A DNA stretch of 64,000 bases from Hirudinaria manillensis. Its lineage: Eukaryota; Annelida; Clitellata; Hirudinida; Hirudinidae. The stretch lies in assembly GCA_034509925.1 (NCBI GenBank), contig CM067531.1, forward strand, positions 5,674,001-5,738,000, written 5' to 3'. The notes beneath the pieces were generated by a model. It saw nothing but the letters and a program-made list of their open reading frames with translations. It was not told the DNA's origin and ran no database searches. Position numbers and translations under genes: made by a program. Below, in pieces: positions 28,580 to 40,004 of the stretch. Each line of letters begins with the position of its first letter. Within the stretch, counting starts at the first letter, position 1.

Positions 28580-30396
28580 TTTGCGCCAAACTACTAAGCT
28601 ATCCCCAAACCAAAAATGATTGGCATCACGCAACCACCGATTGTAAACAATGCGGAAAGCAAAAGGCAACGTGAAATTAAATAAAATTTTAAATATTGTC
28701 AATTACAATTTAATATCAACTTTTCATAAGCTTGTTTATTATTAAATTAACTTATTAAATAGGTATTTTTACATAGGCCTGGTTAAGGTTCTTTCTAGAC
28801 GGAATTGCTAAGAAGAGTTCCAAACTTTTTACGAAAGAGGAAATCGGTATGAAACGGAGTTAGAGTTCCATTATACACGTACGAAAGAAATTTCAACTGG
28901 TGAACTAGTAATTAAATAAAAAAACCGAAATGGCACTCTCACCTCCAAAAAAGATATGTGGATCTACAGGAAAAACTTGTTACACATACACTTTCAAAAA
29001 GTATCGTATTAATTGTTTTTGCTGCACGGGACGGTCGATAGATTTGTCACCCCAATAATTAATATTAAATAATTAACAAGCCGTAGCAAGGGTGTAGCTC
29101 CTTCCAATTGAAATTTTTTAACTTGTATGGTTTTATCGTCATTATCATTGACACAATCATCGAGGCAGATGGAGCGGAAACTTTGTTCGCAGTTACATAG
29201 CATCTTCAACTTGAGTATTTCTGGTTTCTTTTAACAACTTTCAAATTATTTCCAAATGAGGTGTCCATTCTGACAACATTTTATAAATAAATAAAATTAA
29301 TTTTACATTCTGATTGTCACAATCAGGAATCATTCGCCAGGCGGCATACATACAAAAAAAAAACTAACGTAAAGCACCTATAAAGACCTAAACTTCTGTG
29401 CTTCAACTATTACTCAATTACGCAGTTCTTTTTAATCTTTAATAGTAATAATACTAATATTATTATTAATATTAATAATAGCGTAAAATAATAATAATAT
29501 TGCTCAACGAAGACCTTCCAAACACATGATGACCCGATTTGTGTACATGGAAAAGAGACTTCTGCATAGTGTCTGATGTTGCCTTTGCTTACGATTACTA
29601 CGAGTTAAACAAGGTTCACGACTTCAATGTTTCCAAATACTTCATTAAAGATGTTCACGAGTGGATGATGAGGAATGACCCAAATTATTTTCAAGAGAAT
29701 TCTTCCAAAGGTTGGCGCTTGCTTAAGCAATCGGAGAGGGGTAATGAGTGAAGAATCGTGCAGATTCTGGAAAGATTGGGGCATTTCAAGTACTATTTTG
29801 ATAAACATTTTGTCTGTCCTTAAACACTCGATTACAAAACTTGGAAGGTCCACAAATGCTATCGGAAGAAGACAACTGCACCTTTAATTGTAGCAGTGAA
29901 TTCTCAACGACATAGGTAACTGACGTTATTTGGCGCGATAGACATTTTGACTTCCTCTTCTAATTTAATGTCTAGGGTGATCTCGGACCCTATTAAGGAC
30001 ACTTTAGACCCCCTAGGGAGGCTATCGGAAGATTTGTGTCTGCGTGTGTAATGTTTGTGAGACCTAGAAAATGAAATTAAAAAAATAATAATATTGTTCG
30101 ACGACGTCCTTCTAGTCGCACGATGACATTGAAGCTGTCTTAGTTCATTGTTTTGATGAGCAGGTGTTGCTAGCAAACCCACTTTTGACAATCAAGGTTT
30201 TTCTTCGTCTCATTAACTTATGATTATTCATATCATTCTGGATCAATTATTTATAAGTCAAAATTACTTAGTCGTTATAAATCACACACAAACACGCATT
30301 TCTTCTAAGATCACTCCGTTGTCCTTATCAATGAACACCTAGGAACAGATGGCTATTATTGTGAACAACCTCATAAATATTCATGATCCCATCTGT
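28580..30396. other. Intergenic between GPN1 and cyclin D
   Basis: About 1.8 kb without a recognisable gene. Open frames at 29539-29751 and 29675-29887 (+), and 29605-29853, 29209-29009 and 30191-29904 (-) overlap each other and lack splice context. A roughly 45-bp segment occurs twice in direct orientation, near 29493 and 30090. The region is probably old repeat or regulatory DNA. Confidence 0.45.
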
Positions 30397-30480
30397 AGAG
30401 CTGACGTCCAATGAGATGTGACCATCTTAGATTGAGGCCAACAAAGACAAAGTTCAGCCCGAATCTATAAAAGATCCAGA
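30397..30480 (+). promoter_or_regulatory. Predicted cyclin D core promoter (CCAAT and TATA)
   Basis: CCAAT at 30408-30412, directly preceded by a CRE-like TGACGTC at 30403-30409, and a TATAAAAG box at 30466-30473. The TATA box is only 41 nt before the ATG at 30514, so the 5' UTR would be very short (about 15-20 nt). This is motif matching plus spacing, not measured. Confidence 0.45.
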
Positions 30481-30513
30481 GAAGGAAAGAAGGCTCTTGC
30501 GAGACTGATCGAC

Positions 30514-32636
30514 ATGTCTTCCGATTTTTTTAGTCAAGTAAACATTTGGCCTCACTCTAGTCTGAATGACGATGACGAACAATCTGAAGGCCTGTTTTGT
30601 GGGGAGAACGTTTTGCAGTCAAATTTAAGACAAGATGAAAGTAGCAAGTTTTCCAGACACATCAATGACATGGATAATAAAGTATTGCTTAGAAATTTAC
30701 TACGACAAGAATCAAATGACATACTTTCTTTCAACCGATTGGATGGCCAATCGTGCGATCCCTGGCATGGAAATAGCGGTTTAAAGTCCTATATGAGAGG
30801 AATCGTCGTCACTTGGATGCACGAAGTAGGTCTAACATCGAATGTTTAATCAAACTTTACTTGTTCAATTCCTCTTCGGTCTTAGTCACAGTTTCCTTTT
30901 TGTGTCACAAAATTACGTAAAAAAATACCAGTATTTTAACCATTGCTATTATTAAGACAAAAAAACTTTAATAGTTGTCTGTAACCAATGTTATTTCAAC
31001 AAAGGTTTGCTCAGCTGAAATGTGTGACGAACAAGTGTTTCATCTCAGTTGCCGGTACTTGGATCTCCTGGCGAGACACAAATCAAAAATCGTTTGCAAG
31101 TCTAATCTTCAGAAATACGCTGCAGTTTGCATGTCCATCTCTTCAAAACTCCATCAAACGAAACCTCTCTCCTTGCTCGACCTGCACGAATACACAGATT
31201 ATTCGGTCCATTGCGACCAAATTAGGGTAATTTTATAAACACTTGCGTTTTGTGAAGCACAAACTAAGCATTCACAGCAGCTAATAGCTGGTCTATTAAA
31301 TAGTGCACAACATTTAAGTTATTAATGATAACACTACATTAATAATAATAATCTACGTAAATTATTGATCAATTTATAAAATTGAATTGGTCTGTTGCTA
31401 GGAATGTAATGACCAAATTTAAGGACATCATTTTATAATAATCACGATTACGAATGTTTCATTGTAAATAGGAGAGCGAAATGGAGGCATTGGAGATGTT
31501 GGGATGGGAGATCAGTTTGGCCACCCCCCAGTCATTCCTTGACCTTCTCTTGGGTCTTTTCAAGTTCAAGGACGAGGAGAAAATAAGACGACACGCCCTA
31601 ACCTTCATCGACCTATCAGCATTTTGTAAGTTTTGTAATTTCCAGTAGAAATGACCATAAAACTATTAAAGTATAATATTCCACAGTAATGAATGGATAA
31701 AATCAAATGTAAAGTAAGCACTTAGTAAAACTTCAACTGTCATTAACCGGGCAGTCAACTTACGTGAAATATAAATGCAAAATAAAATGCGGAAAAATTT
31801 GCTATTTTTATTTCTATAAGTTCCTCTCCAAGAACAATTGCAAGAACATTTTTATTTTCATTAAAATTTTCTACTATAAGTAAAAATAGTGTAAAAATAA
31901 CAATATCGACTATATTGTGAGCACATGTATACGTAAAACGTACGCGTGCGAGACAAACAAATGTTTCAGAAGAATAGTCGCGCACATCTGTTCTACGAGC
32001 GCACATTGTTCATCCTACCCACTGCCTGTGAAAGCCCTTTGTCATAACACCTGGCCCAAAGAAATCCTGGGAAAAATAATAAACAAAGACTTTGTTCATA
32101 AAAGGACATGAAATATAACGCTTAATTATAAATTAATAAAATATTATTATAAAAGCCAACTTATTCAAATGCTATTGTTTTCAATTTCAAGATGCAGAAT
32201 TCATAGACGTTAAGCCATCCGTTCTGGCGTGTGCTTCCCTGTTATCTTCAATCGCTGGTTTAATGATAGAAACGGGAGAAGATATGTCCTTGCACTTAAG
32301 TTCACTCATATGTTGTGAAGAGGTTGGATTGTTAACAAGTCACTTTCCTAAATTCAAAATGTTGCTTAACTCACTAACCATACCATTCATGCACAGGATT
32401 TACTTTGCCAGTGTCAAACCTCCCTTGAAAGGAGATTTGCGGAGGAATCGTGTGATGACCTTTCAGTATGTGAGAAGATCAAAGGATGCCCAAAAGATGC
32501 TTTCGAGGACCACCCAATGGGTCATGATCCTCCTTTAACTCCAAAGAATTGTTTTAAAATGGAACCTTCGTTTGCAACTCCGCCAGCCATTGCCGATATT
32601 GTCATCAACGACAGAGGCTTTGCGCAAAAAACGTAG
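30514..32636 (+). CDS. CCND: Cyclin D (G1/S cyclin)
   Basis: Regulatory subunit for CDK4/6 that starts Rb phosphorylation in G1. Five exons: 30514-30825, 31005-31226, 31472-31625, 32192-32322, 32397-32636; 1059 nt, 352 aa. An Rb-pocket LxCxE motif, LFCGE, sits at residues 27-31, as near the N-terminus of other D cyclins. The cyclin box contains YMRGIVVTWMHEVCSAEMCD, then FHLSCRYLDLLARH and KLHQTKPLSLLDLHEYTDYS. The second cyclin fold has EMLGWEISLATPQSFLD and IRRHALTFIDLSAF, followed by KPSVLACASLLSSIAGL, which aligns with the D1 helix block. The tail has LTPK with Thr321, possibly equivalent to the phosphodegron Thr286 of D1, but the context differs. The N-terminal part before the box (about 90 aa) is longer than in vertebrate D cyclins. 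Cyclin E is unlikely given LxCxE and the second fold. Confidence 0.9.
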
Positions 32637-33566
32637 TTGCTATAGAAACTAAACAAATTGTAAATAATCGAATCGAATTATTATTTATCAGAACATTGTT
32701 TCCAGTTACTTACTTGATGTGAAACTTGAAAGTCTAACTCCGTTTAGTCATTCCGTCATTACTGTAAAATATTGATGGACTTTTATGCCCAATCAACCAA
32801 AACGGAATCTTTGTCAGATTTTAAATGCAGTTTTGTAACGAGCACCTTTTCAGAGGGCCAACACTCTTATACATTTTATACCTGATGAGCAAGGGGATCT
32901 TTTAAAGTTTTTTGAAAATTTCATGATAGGTTTACAAATAATCTATTACTTATTATTTAACTTTAATTGTTCATCAGTTGCTTTTGGTGCTGAATCAATG
33001 TTTATTCCAAAGGAAGGGTCCCCAGCCTTTAGATCAGGGGTGGTAATTTCTTTGGTAGGCCACATTGTCACTGGACAAAGGACCGAATACTCACGGACAT
33101 TTGAAAAATCACGTATAATAAACAATTAATCAAACTTCAATATAAAGAAACATCTTAAATATAGTTAGTTGGTAAACGACTTTTTATGGTGAATCAAGTC
33201 TCTACTTATAATGTTCAGTGTTCTAACAATTTCTCCCAGTGCCTTATACATAATCGCATTTTAGACTTATCGCTTTCCCTAACTGAATTTGTGGCTAGTT
33301 GCTCGGATTTTCATTAATTTGAAAAACTCGTAAAACTCAAAATAAAAATAGTTATATAAGTGCCCAAGAACCACGTAAATAAACCTGAAAATGATTTGAG
33401 AGTCATACATCGACACCAAATGTTTTTTCCTTCAAAACAATTTTTATTGTAATAAAATTAGATACAGACCAAAAGACTCATACTTGTAAGCAATATTTAT
33501 TTACAAAGGTTATAATATTTCACTGTTAAATAGCAAAAGCCACCTCAATCATTCGTTTAAATATAA
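32637..33566. other. Convergent intergenic between cyclin D and WSB
   Basis: 3' flanks of two converging genes. A plus-strand frame at 32923-33129 has no ATG-based or splice support. Nothing else seen. Confidence 0.55.
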
Positions 33567-35777
33567 TTATGCAAATAATATGTATTCCTCCAAAGGTTTC
33601 GGTAATACTGCGCAGTCGGTCAAAGCGGTCAGAGAAATGTTTTTCCGGATGGCATTCCTGCACATCTGTTTTAAGGACAGCTCTGAGTACCTTGGGTGGA
33701 TAATCATAGCTTGACCAGTGTGGGACCTGCAGAAATTTGGAAAACAACTACAATGTGAACGGCCAACGCAGACAACCGCTTAGTTTCGGCAAACGCGCAA
33801 CGACTCACCCCACGCATACGTATCTTCCGTCTTTGGAATAGCAACAAGAATATGCGCCCTCCATGTGGGTCTTTTCTATAGGACGACTGTGTGAATCCAA
33901 ACTCCATTCATAGATGGTACTTTGTAAATTTACAAATAATAATTAGTGAATAACTATATGAATAATAATAATAAATGAATTTAGTTTAATTACATTTCCA
34001 AGTCAGCTTATTTTTTTTAAATGGAATCTTTCCAAATTCAATCGGTTATAATAAGTTGGAATTAATTTAAACATTCACCCAGTTTCACAAACGGAGATCA
34101 GCGATACATTGTTTGGACAAAAAGACACCCATGTGACGTGAGCTCCGTTTTCTCCACCAGCAAACATTAGGGATGGCTCAGGAAGAAGATGACTAAAGCA
34201 GAAGCGATTGATAATAATCAATAAGTAATTAAACTTTATATTAAAAAAGTACATTTAACCATAAACTAGAAACTCCTGCACTCTAAAGGAAATAAAATAC
34301 ATGTAAAGCTTATTTAAGACTATAAATTCAAATAATTACAAAAGAAAAACCGACTTCAGATTGGCAACGACGTCTCCCGTCAAGAAGTTCCAAACGACGA
34401 CTCGAGTGTCGTGAGACGAAGACGCAAGCATGGTGCCGTCAGGCGAGAAATCCATTCTCGACACGTGATTCACGTGTCCGAGCAAACGTTGGACTAGACT
34501 GTTGTCCTCCATTCTCCATAGGCACACCTTTTTAAGGTCATTAAAAGTAAAAAAAAAACAATCTCTAACTCTTGATTTAAAAACTAAAAATTTAGGTAAC
34601 AAAGTAGTTGCATCAGTTGTGAAATGCGGACAGAATGTTTGTTTTTTGTTAAAATCAGACCATAATTTCAACATATATCAAGGTTAAAAATGTTTAATTA
34701 AAATGATTTAAAGTATGTCTTGCTTTTACTCAGACTTAATGGCATGTCAATCACATTTAAACAAAAATAATGTTGCAATTTTGCTTCTTTCGAAAACAAT
34801 GACCAGAAAAAAGAAATCTTGAGACGAACAAAACCAAAAACTCTTACTTGTAAACTGTTTCCGCCGGCGGCGACGTATTTAGCATCGGGTGACCAACGGC
34901 AACAGAAGACTCGAGAAAATGGAGTTGTTATGGTTTTACTCATGTTACCATCGTCATTGAAATCCCAGAATTTCAAGGTACCATCGTGCGAGCCAGAGAC
35001 CATTACAAAGATGTTCTCGGGGGCGAAATGAAGATCTCTCACAATGGCCGAATGATCCATAAGTTCGAGTCTCAATAAACCTAACAATTGAAAAATAAAA
35101 CAAATAGATAATTAAAAAGGGAAATATTGATTATTTTTTCAAATATTTAGAAAAAAAGAAATTTCATTTTAAAATATAAAATAAGCTGTAAATAAAAATG
35201 TGAAATGTCCTAGGCATTATAAACATACTTAGAATAAAGAAATATGATAATTCCATGCATCAAACGAACCGGTATTGATGTCCCAAGCCCGTATCCTGCC
35301 ATTAGACAGCCCAGTAGCAAAGATATCATCAAAGATGTGATACCTATATCTGCCATGGTTTTGAAAATTCTCCTTCATTCGTTGAGTCTGATGTCCAAAA
35401 GCTATCGACCAAACCTCGGCACCGGTCGAAATCGTCCTCACCAATGACCAAGACAAGGAACCATCTTTGGGACTGATTGTAAAAGACGTCATGATTGTAT
35501 CTCTTTTAATCTGTTAAATCTTATTTTATAAACAATTCACACAAATAAAAGCAAAAAAGAAAACAATCTAGTTTTAAAGAAGACACTTTGATCTTGTTAA
35601 AGAAATCACACCTGGAAAAAATTCACACCTGGATGATATCTTCATCAATTGAACAAAAACATTGCTGCACGACCAAGCAAAATATTTTCCATCAGGGGAC
35701 CAATCACAAATGCCATTTGCAAAAATGTTGTTCTCAACAGAGATCACTGGGGCAGGCAGATTTGCTATAATTCTCAT
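33567..35777 (-). CDS. WSB: WD-repeat SOCS-box protein (WSB1/2-like)
   Basis: Substrate receptor for an Elongin B/C-cullin 5 E3 ubiquitin ligase: a WD40 propeller binds substrate and the SOCS box binds Elongin. Exons on the minus strand: 35777 to about 35629, 35510-35270, 35080-34848, 34527-34355, 34192-34079, 33919-33809, 33726-33567; roughly 393 aa, against 404 in human WSB2. WD motifs include WSPDGKYFAWS, ATGLSNGRIRAWDINTG, the block MDHSAIVRDLHFAP with SGSHDGTLKFWDFN, and FSPDGTMLASSSHDTRVVVW. The last exon reads SLKQMCRNAIRKN, then LPKPLEEYILFA: a SOCS box with the Leu-Cys BC-box core and the LPxP Cul5-box-like end. The frame is set by the phase-2 junction VCVG|SHTG. The exon 1-2 junction is uncertain: the best donor (AG|GTGTGA) and best acceptor (AACAG|ATT) do not agree in phase. 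A possible non-coding first exon ends at a consensus donor at 36440. Confidence 0.85.
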
Positions 35778-37535
35778 TTAATCTGTTGATAAATAAATGT
35801 AATAAATCAATTAATAAATGGAAGAATGTGATTTAACACATCAGCATAATGATCCTAAAAAAGAAAATTGAACTGCCAGCACACAAATTTCATAAGAATT
35901 ACCATTAATTATTAAAAAAAAAAACATCTTTAAATAAAAGCTTTAAGTTAATAAATTACGAAATAGCCAACATCAATTAGATTTGTGTCTGATTATTTTG
36001 ACTTGTTATTACCTACCTTCAATATTTACAATAAAGGTTAGGAAAATATCTGATGATAAGGAGGAAATCGTAGAAAGGCTTAATTGGCACCCTATTTTAA
36101 AATAAGATAATTTGAGCGAGTGACTAAAGTTTTTAAAAAATTCGCTCGCGCAATGAGGTAAAAATGAATATTTGTGTGAACATGAACATTTCATATAGAT
36201 GCAGTTACTTTCAGTAACTCATAGATCAAGAAATACATCTGATGCAAGATACATCTGTCTAAAGAAATGCCCATCTCCTGAATGATTAACGCCGACAAAT
36301 TAGCAATAAATCTATTTAAAGCTCACAAGTAACGATTAACAGGTAACCGGATCCGACTTCCAACAAATAACCAATTCTAAAACAAACTCAACAAACACCA
36401 AAGAATAGCCGAAGATTAACAATATCGTTCAAAGCTTACCTTTACGATGTGTAATTACAATATTATTTAAATAACATTAACATTTTTAGCTAGTCGAGTC
36501 GCATTTAAATATTGTTATACTTTCATTAAAATTATTTTAAATAATTAGGCGATAATTTTCGGTAAAATTCCCATTTACATATCTAAAAATCTTCCAGTTC
36601 ACTTTCATTTTCTCCAGTAAGCGATTCGTTACACTTACTATGGGAGGTGTTCTATTTAAATTCTGTAATCAAAGCAGGCTAATTTGCTTAATTATGCCGC
36701 TCAGCTTGTTTTTTAGTCCTCGTCACAAAACATTTTTTAGCGGGATTGTTGTCTAAACTCTAAACTGAGAATTTCGATGAGTTATTTAAAAATTTGTTTT
36801 AATCTGTCGACGTTTGCTGTGTTTCCCCTGCCTATCAGTACTGACAAAAGTTGTTATTGGCAGTGCCAGTATGGCACACGTGTGACTCCTCAAATGACTT
36901 TCACCTGTAAATTTAAGGTGCGGGGATAACTGATTAAAATTAAGACACAATTAAGTTTAAAAACCTTAGCAGTATAGTCAGAGGTTTCACAGATTTTCTA
37001 TCAAGTAATGTCGTAGATTTAAAAATGTGAAATCGTTGATGACAATTACCCTAAAAATTTCATTATCAAATATCCACTTACACTTAAATGTAATGTCCAT
37101 CGGTACCTCCTCTGTTTTTATCCGCTCTCATTCTTGTAGGGGCGTAGAATAGCAATCGGACATGGGGAGTGGTTAGCGAATGCCCAAACAAATTCTTCTA
37201 CCACCTAAGTAGCTAAGTAAAATCTCCACCCCAGCCCAATCTTTTGTAATTTTAAAATCTTGGTTAGATCTCAAACTTTTATAATATCTATTACTGCTTG
37301 TGCAGGTAATAGTTAAATTAAATAACGTGGATAAAAAGCAGAGTTGACCGTTTTAGGACTGCAAAGTGAGTAGAGCAGTTAGGAACAAAGTAAAAGAATT
37401 GACAGAAGTTGTTTGATTTTGCCGGAAAATTATAAATTGATATATAAGTACGATAGAAACACTTTTTTTGGTGAGGATGTTGAACTTTGTTGACCTTTAG
37501 AGGTCGAAGGTATTGTTGTAAAATCAAGGTTCGCG
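35778..37535. other. Divergent intergenic between WSB and HIBADH
   Basis: Head-to-head gap of 1.76 kb. A minus-strand consensus donor (AAAG|GTAAGC) at 36440/36439 could end a WSB 5' UTR exon spliced to the acceptor just before the WSB ATG. No other gene recognised. Confidence 0.5.
37441..37448 (+). promoter_or_regulatory. Possible TATA box of HIBADH
   Basis: TATATAAG lies 95 nt upstream of the HIBADH ATG, compatible with a start site near 37470 and a 5' UTR of about 65 nt. In AT-rich DNA this motif is common, so the support is weak. Confidence 0.3.
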
Positions 37536-40004
37536 ATGCAGGTCGCCAGACTTTTTCAAAAATCTACTAACTGCAAATGGAAGCGTTCATTCTCTTGTTA
37601 GTTGAATTAATAATTTGTTTAATAAAAAGTTATTATGAAAGGATTGCTTTCATTCGTGCTTTCCAAATCATAACCAAACCTTGCAACGTTTTGCGATGAA
37701 ATGAGTAATATTAACCGATTAATTATTTTCAGCATCAGTAGGACCATCGGTTAGTATTATAACTTTACTAATCATTGGTAAAATCTAATGACAACCACTA
37801 TCAAATTATTTTTATGTTTTTGCAGACAGTAGGCTTCATTGGACTTGGAAACATGGGAAGCAATATGGTGAGTAATTTATTGAAGAAAAACATTCAGGTG
37901 GTGGTCCATGATATCTCTGAGGAAGTGGTTTCAAAGGCTGTGGCAGCAGGTATTCTTATTAAATAAATGAAGCTTTTTCAATATTTTGGGATTTTCTCAT
38001 TTCATTAATATAAACAATTAATATAAGATTTTTTTATAACACAAACTCGATGTGAATTATACTTTATTGAATTTATGTTTATTGTTCTAATTTTCTTCAG
38101 TTCAAAGATTTAATTTGTAACAATTGTTTATTCACAATTTAAAGTAATAGCCGTGAGTCAAACCTTTTTTTAGGAGCTAAAAAAGCATGCAACCCTGCTG
38201 ATGTTGCATCTCGTGCAAAACATGTCATCACGATGCTCCCATCATCTCCACATGTTAAGGATGTTTACCTAGGAAAAGATGGTATTCTCAGGTTTGCTAA
38301 AAAATCATGCAATAAATATGAAGTTGGTATTTAACTTTGATGATGTAACATGGTTATTCAATTCCCTATGTAACTATGATCAATTTTAAATTCATTCATG
38401 CAATTTAAACATTGTAAATTATGAAAATGTTCATTTAAAATATATCAATACATGACACCTCAATTTCACCCATACTCTTCACCTTCCTAAATAAATTATT
38501 AAGTTAATCATGTTGATCATTTCTGCAGAAGTTTTGTAAGTCTACAAGTATTGTAAGTCTATAAATTAACTAAGAATGCATCACAAATTATTACAAATAA
38601 TTACAAATTAATTAGGAATCTATTCTAAAGGCACCACAAATGAATTGTTAATAAAGGATTTTGTGAATGTGACCCTTTCTCGAACTATAACTTTGTTAAA
38701 TGCATTTTTTTTTGCATTAATATGTCTTTGGCAATTTCATCTATAAAACTTCATCTTACTTTGAAGTTAATGAAATGAAGTTAAACTATTTAACTAATTA
38801 TTATTTAATTGAAATTGATCTAATATCTAATTGTGCACCATTAATTTTGCAGTGGTGCTCAACAGGGGAGCCTTTACATCGATAGCAGCACCATCGATGC
38901 CGACGTATCCCGAGACATGGAGAAACAACTCCTAAAGAAGCAGTGCATATTTATGGATGCACCAGTTTCAGGAGGTATAAATATGTTTTAGGACTTTCCA
39001 GGTCTGACTTATTCCATTATTACAGGCATAATAGCAGCCAAGGAAGGGACCTTAACATTCATGGTAGGGGGAAGTGAATCTGCATTTGAAGAAACCAAAG
39101 CCATTCTGGATAAAATGGGGAAGAATATTGTTTATTGTGGTGCCAGTGGAACAGGACAGGTATGTGGACTTTAGGTGATGTAGAATCATGAATACATGAG
39201 TTAAATGCTTCAAGTTATTAATTGTTATGCTAATGTTGATTTCAAGGCTGCAAAGATCTGCAATAATATGTTACTGGCTATTTCTATGATCGGCACTGCA
39301 GAAGCCATGAATTTAGGTCAAAGGTTGGCAGTTTTATTTATTACAAATTACTAAGAACTTATTATTTTTGTATTAATAACAGGGTTTTACCTCAAATTTT
39401 AATTAAATTCTTTTTGTCAATAAGTTTGATAATAAAATTAGTCTAATAAATTGCCAAATCAAACAATTGAGAACATACTTCATATTTTAGGCTAGGCATG
39501 GATGCCAAGTTGCTTGCGACTATTTTAAACATGAGTTCTGGTCAGTGTTGGTCAAGTTTGAAGTACAATCCATGTCCTGGAGTTGTTGAGAATGTTCCAT
39601 CGAGCAATGATTACCTTGGTGGATTTGGGACAGCTCTCATGGCTAAAGTTTATATTTTATTTCTTGTCATTTTTGTCTTTTATTTTATGCTTTAAATGTT
39701 TAATGAAATGCAACAAATTACTTAATCTGTTGCTTCATGATTTGTCAATAAGTTTGATTAAACAGCATATAAGTCAAATTTAATGAAATGAAATAAAGAG
39801 CTCACCTCGTCTGATTAAATGAATGATCTTTTTAAGGATCTTGGGTTAGCACAGAATGCTGCAACTGCCACTTTGTCCCCAACCCCTTTGGGGTCTTTAG
39901 CTCATCAGATTTACAGAATGATGTGCAACAGTAACCTGGCAACAAAAGATTTCTCCTCTGTTTACTTGTTTCTTCAAAATCTTGAGAAAAAATCTAAATC
40001 TTGA
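37536..40004 (+). CDS. HIBADH: 3-hydroxyisobutyrate dehydrogenase, mitochondrial
   Basis: Mitochondrial valine-catabolism enzyme oxidising 3-hydroxyisobutyrate to methylmalonate semialdehyde with NAD+. Nine exons: 37536-37596, 37733-37749, 37826-37949, 38174-38291, 38853-38974, 39026-39159, 39247-39323, 39491-39647, 39837-40004; 978 nt, 325 aa, against 336 in human. Exon 1 ([20 protein letters not shown]) is Arg/Lys-rich without acids, a mitochondrial presequence. Exon 2 is a 17-nt microexon. The Rossmann motif GLGNMG is at 32-37. Other signatures are [29 protein letters not shown] and [10 protein letters not shown], then the catalytic Lys195 in [20 protein letters not shown]. The C-terminal helices carry [28 protein letters not shown] and [12 protein letters not shown] short duplication of the end (AAATCTTGAGAAAA) overlaps the stop region. 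Confidence 0.95.

Noticed and set aside
29539-29887. Overlapping plus-strand frames upstream of cyclin D
   Set aside because: Both strands are open at once over the same bases and no splice sites or motifs support either.
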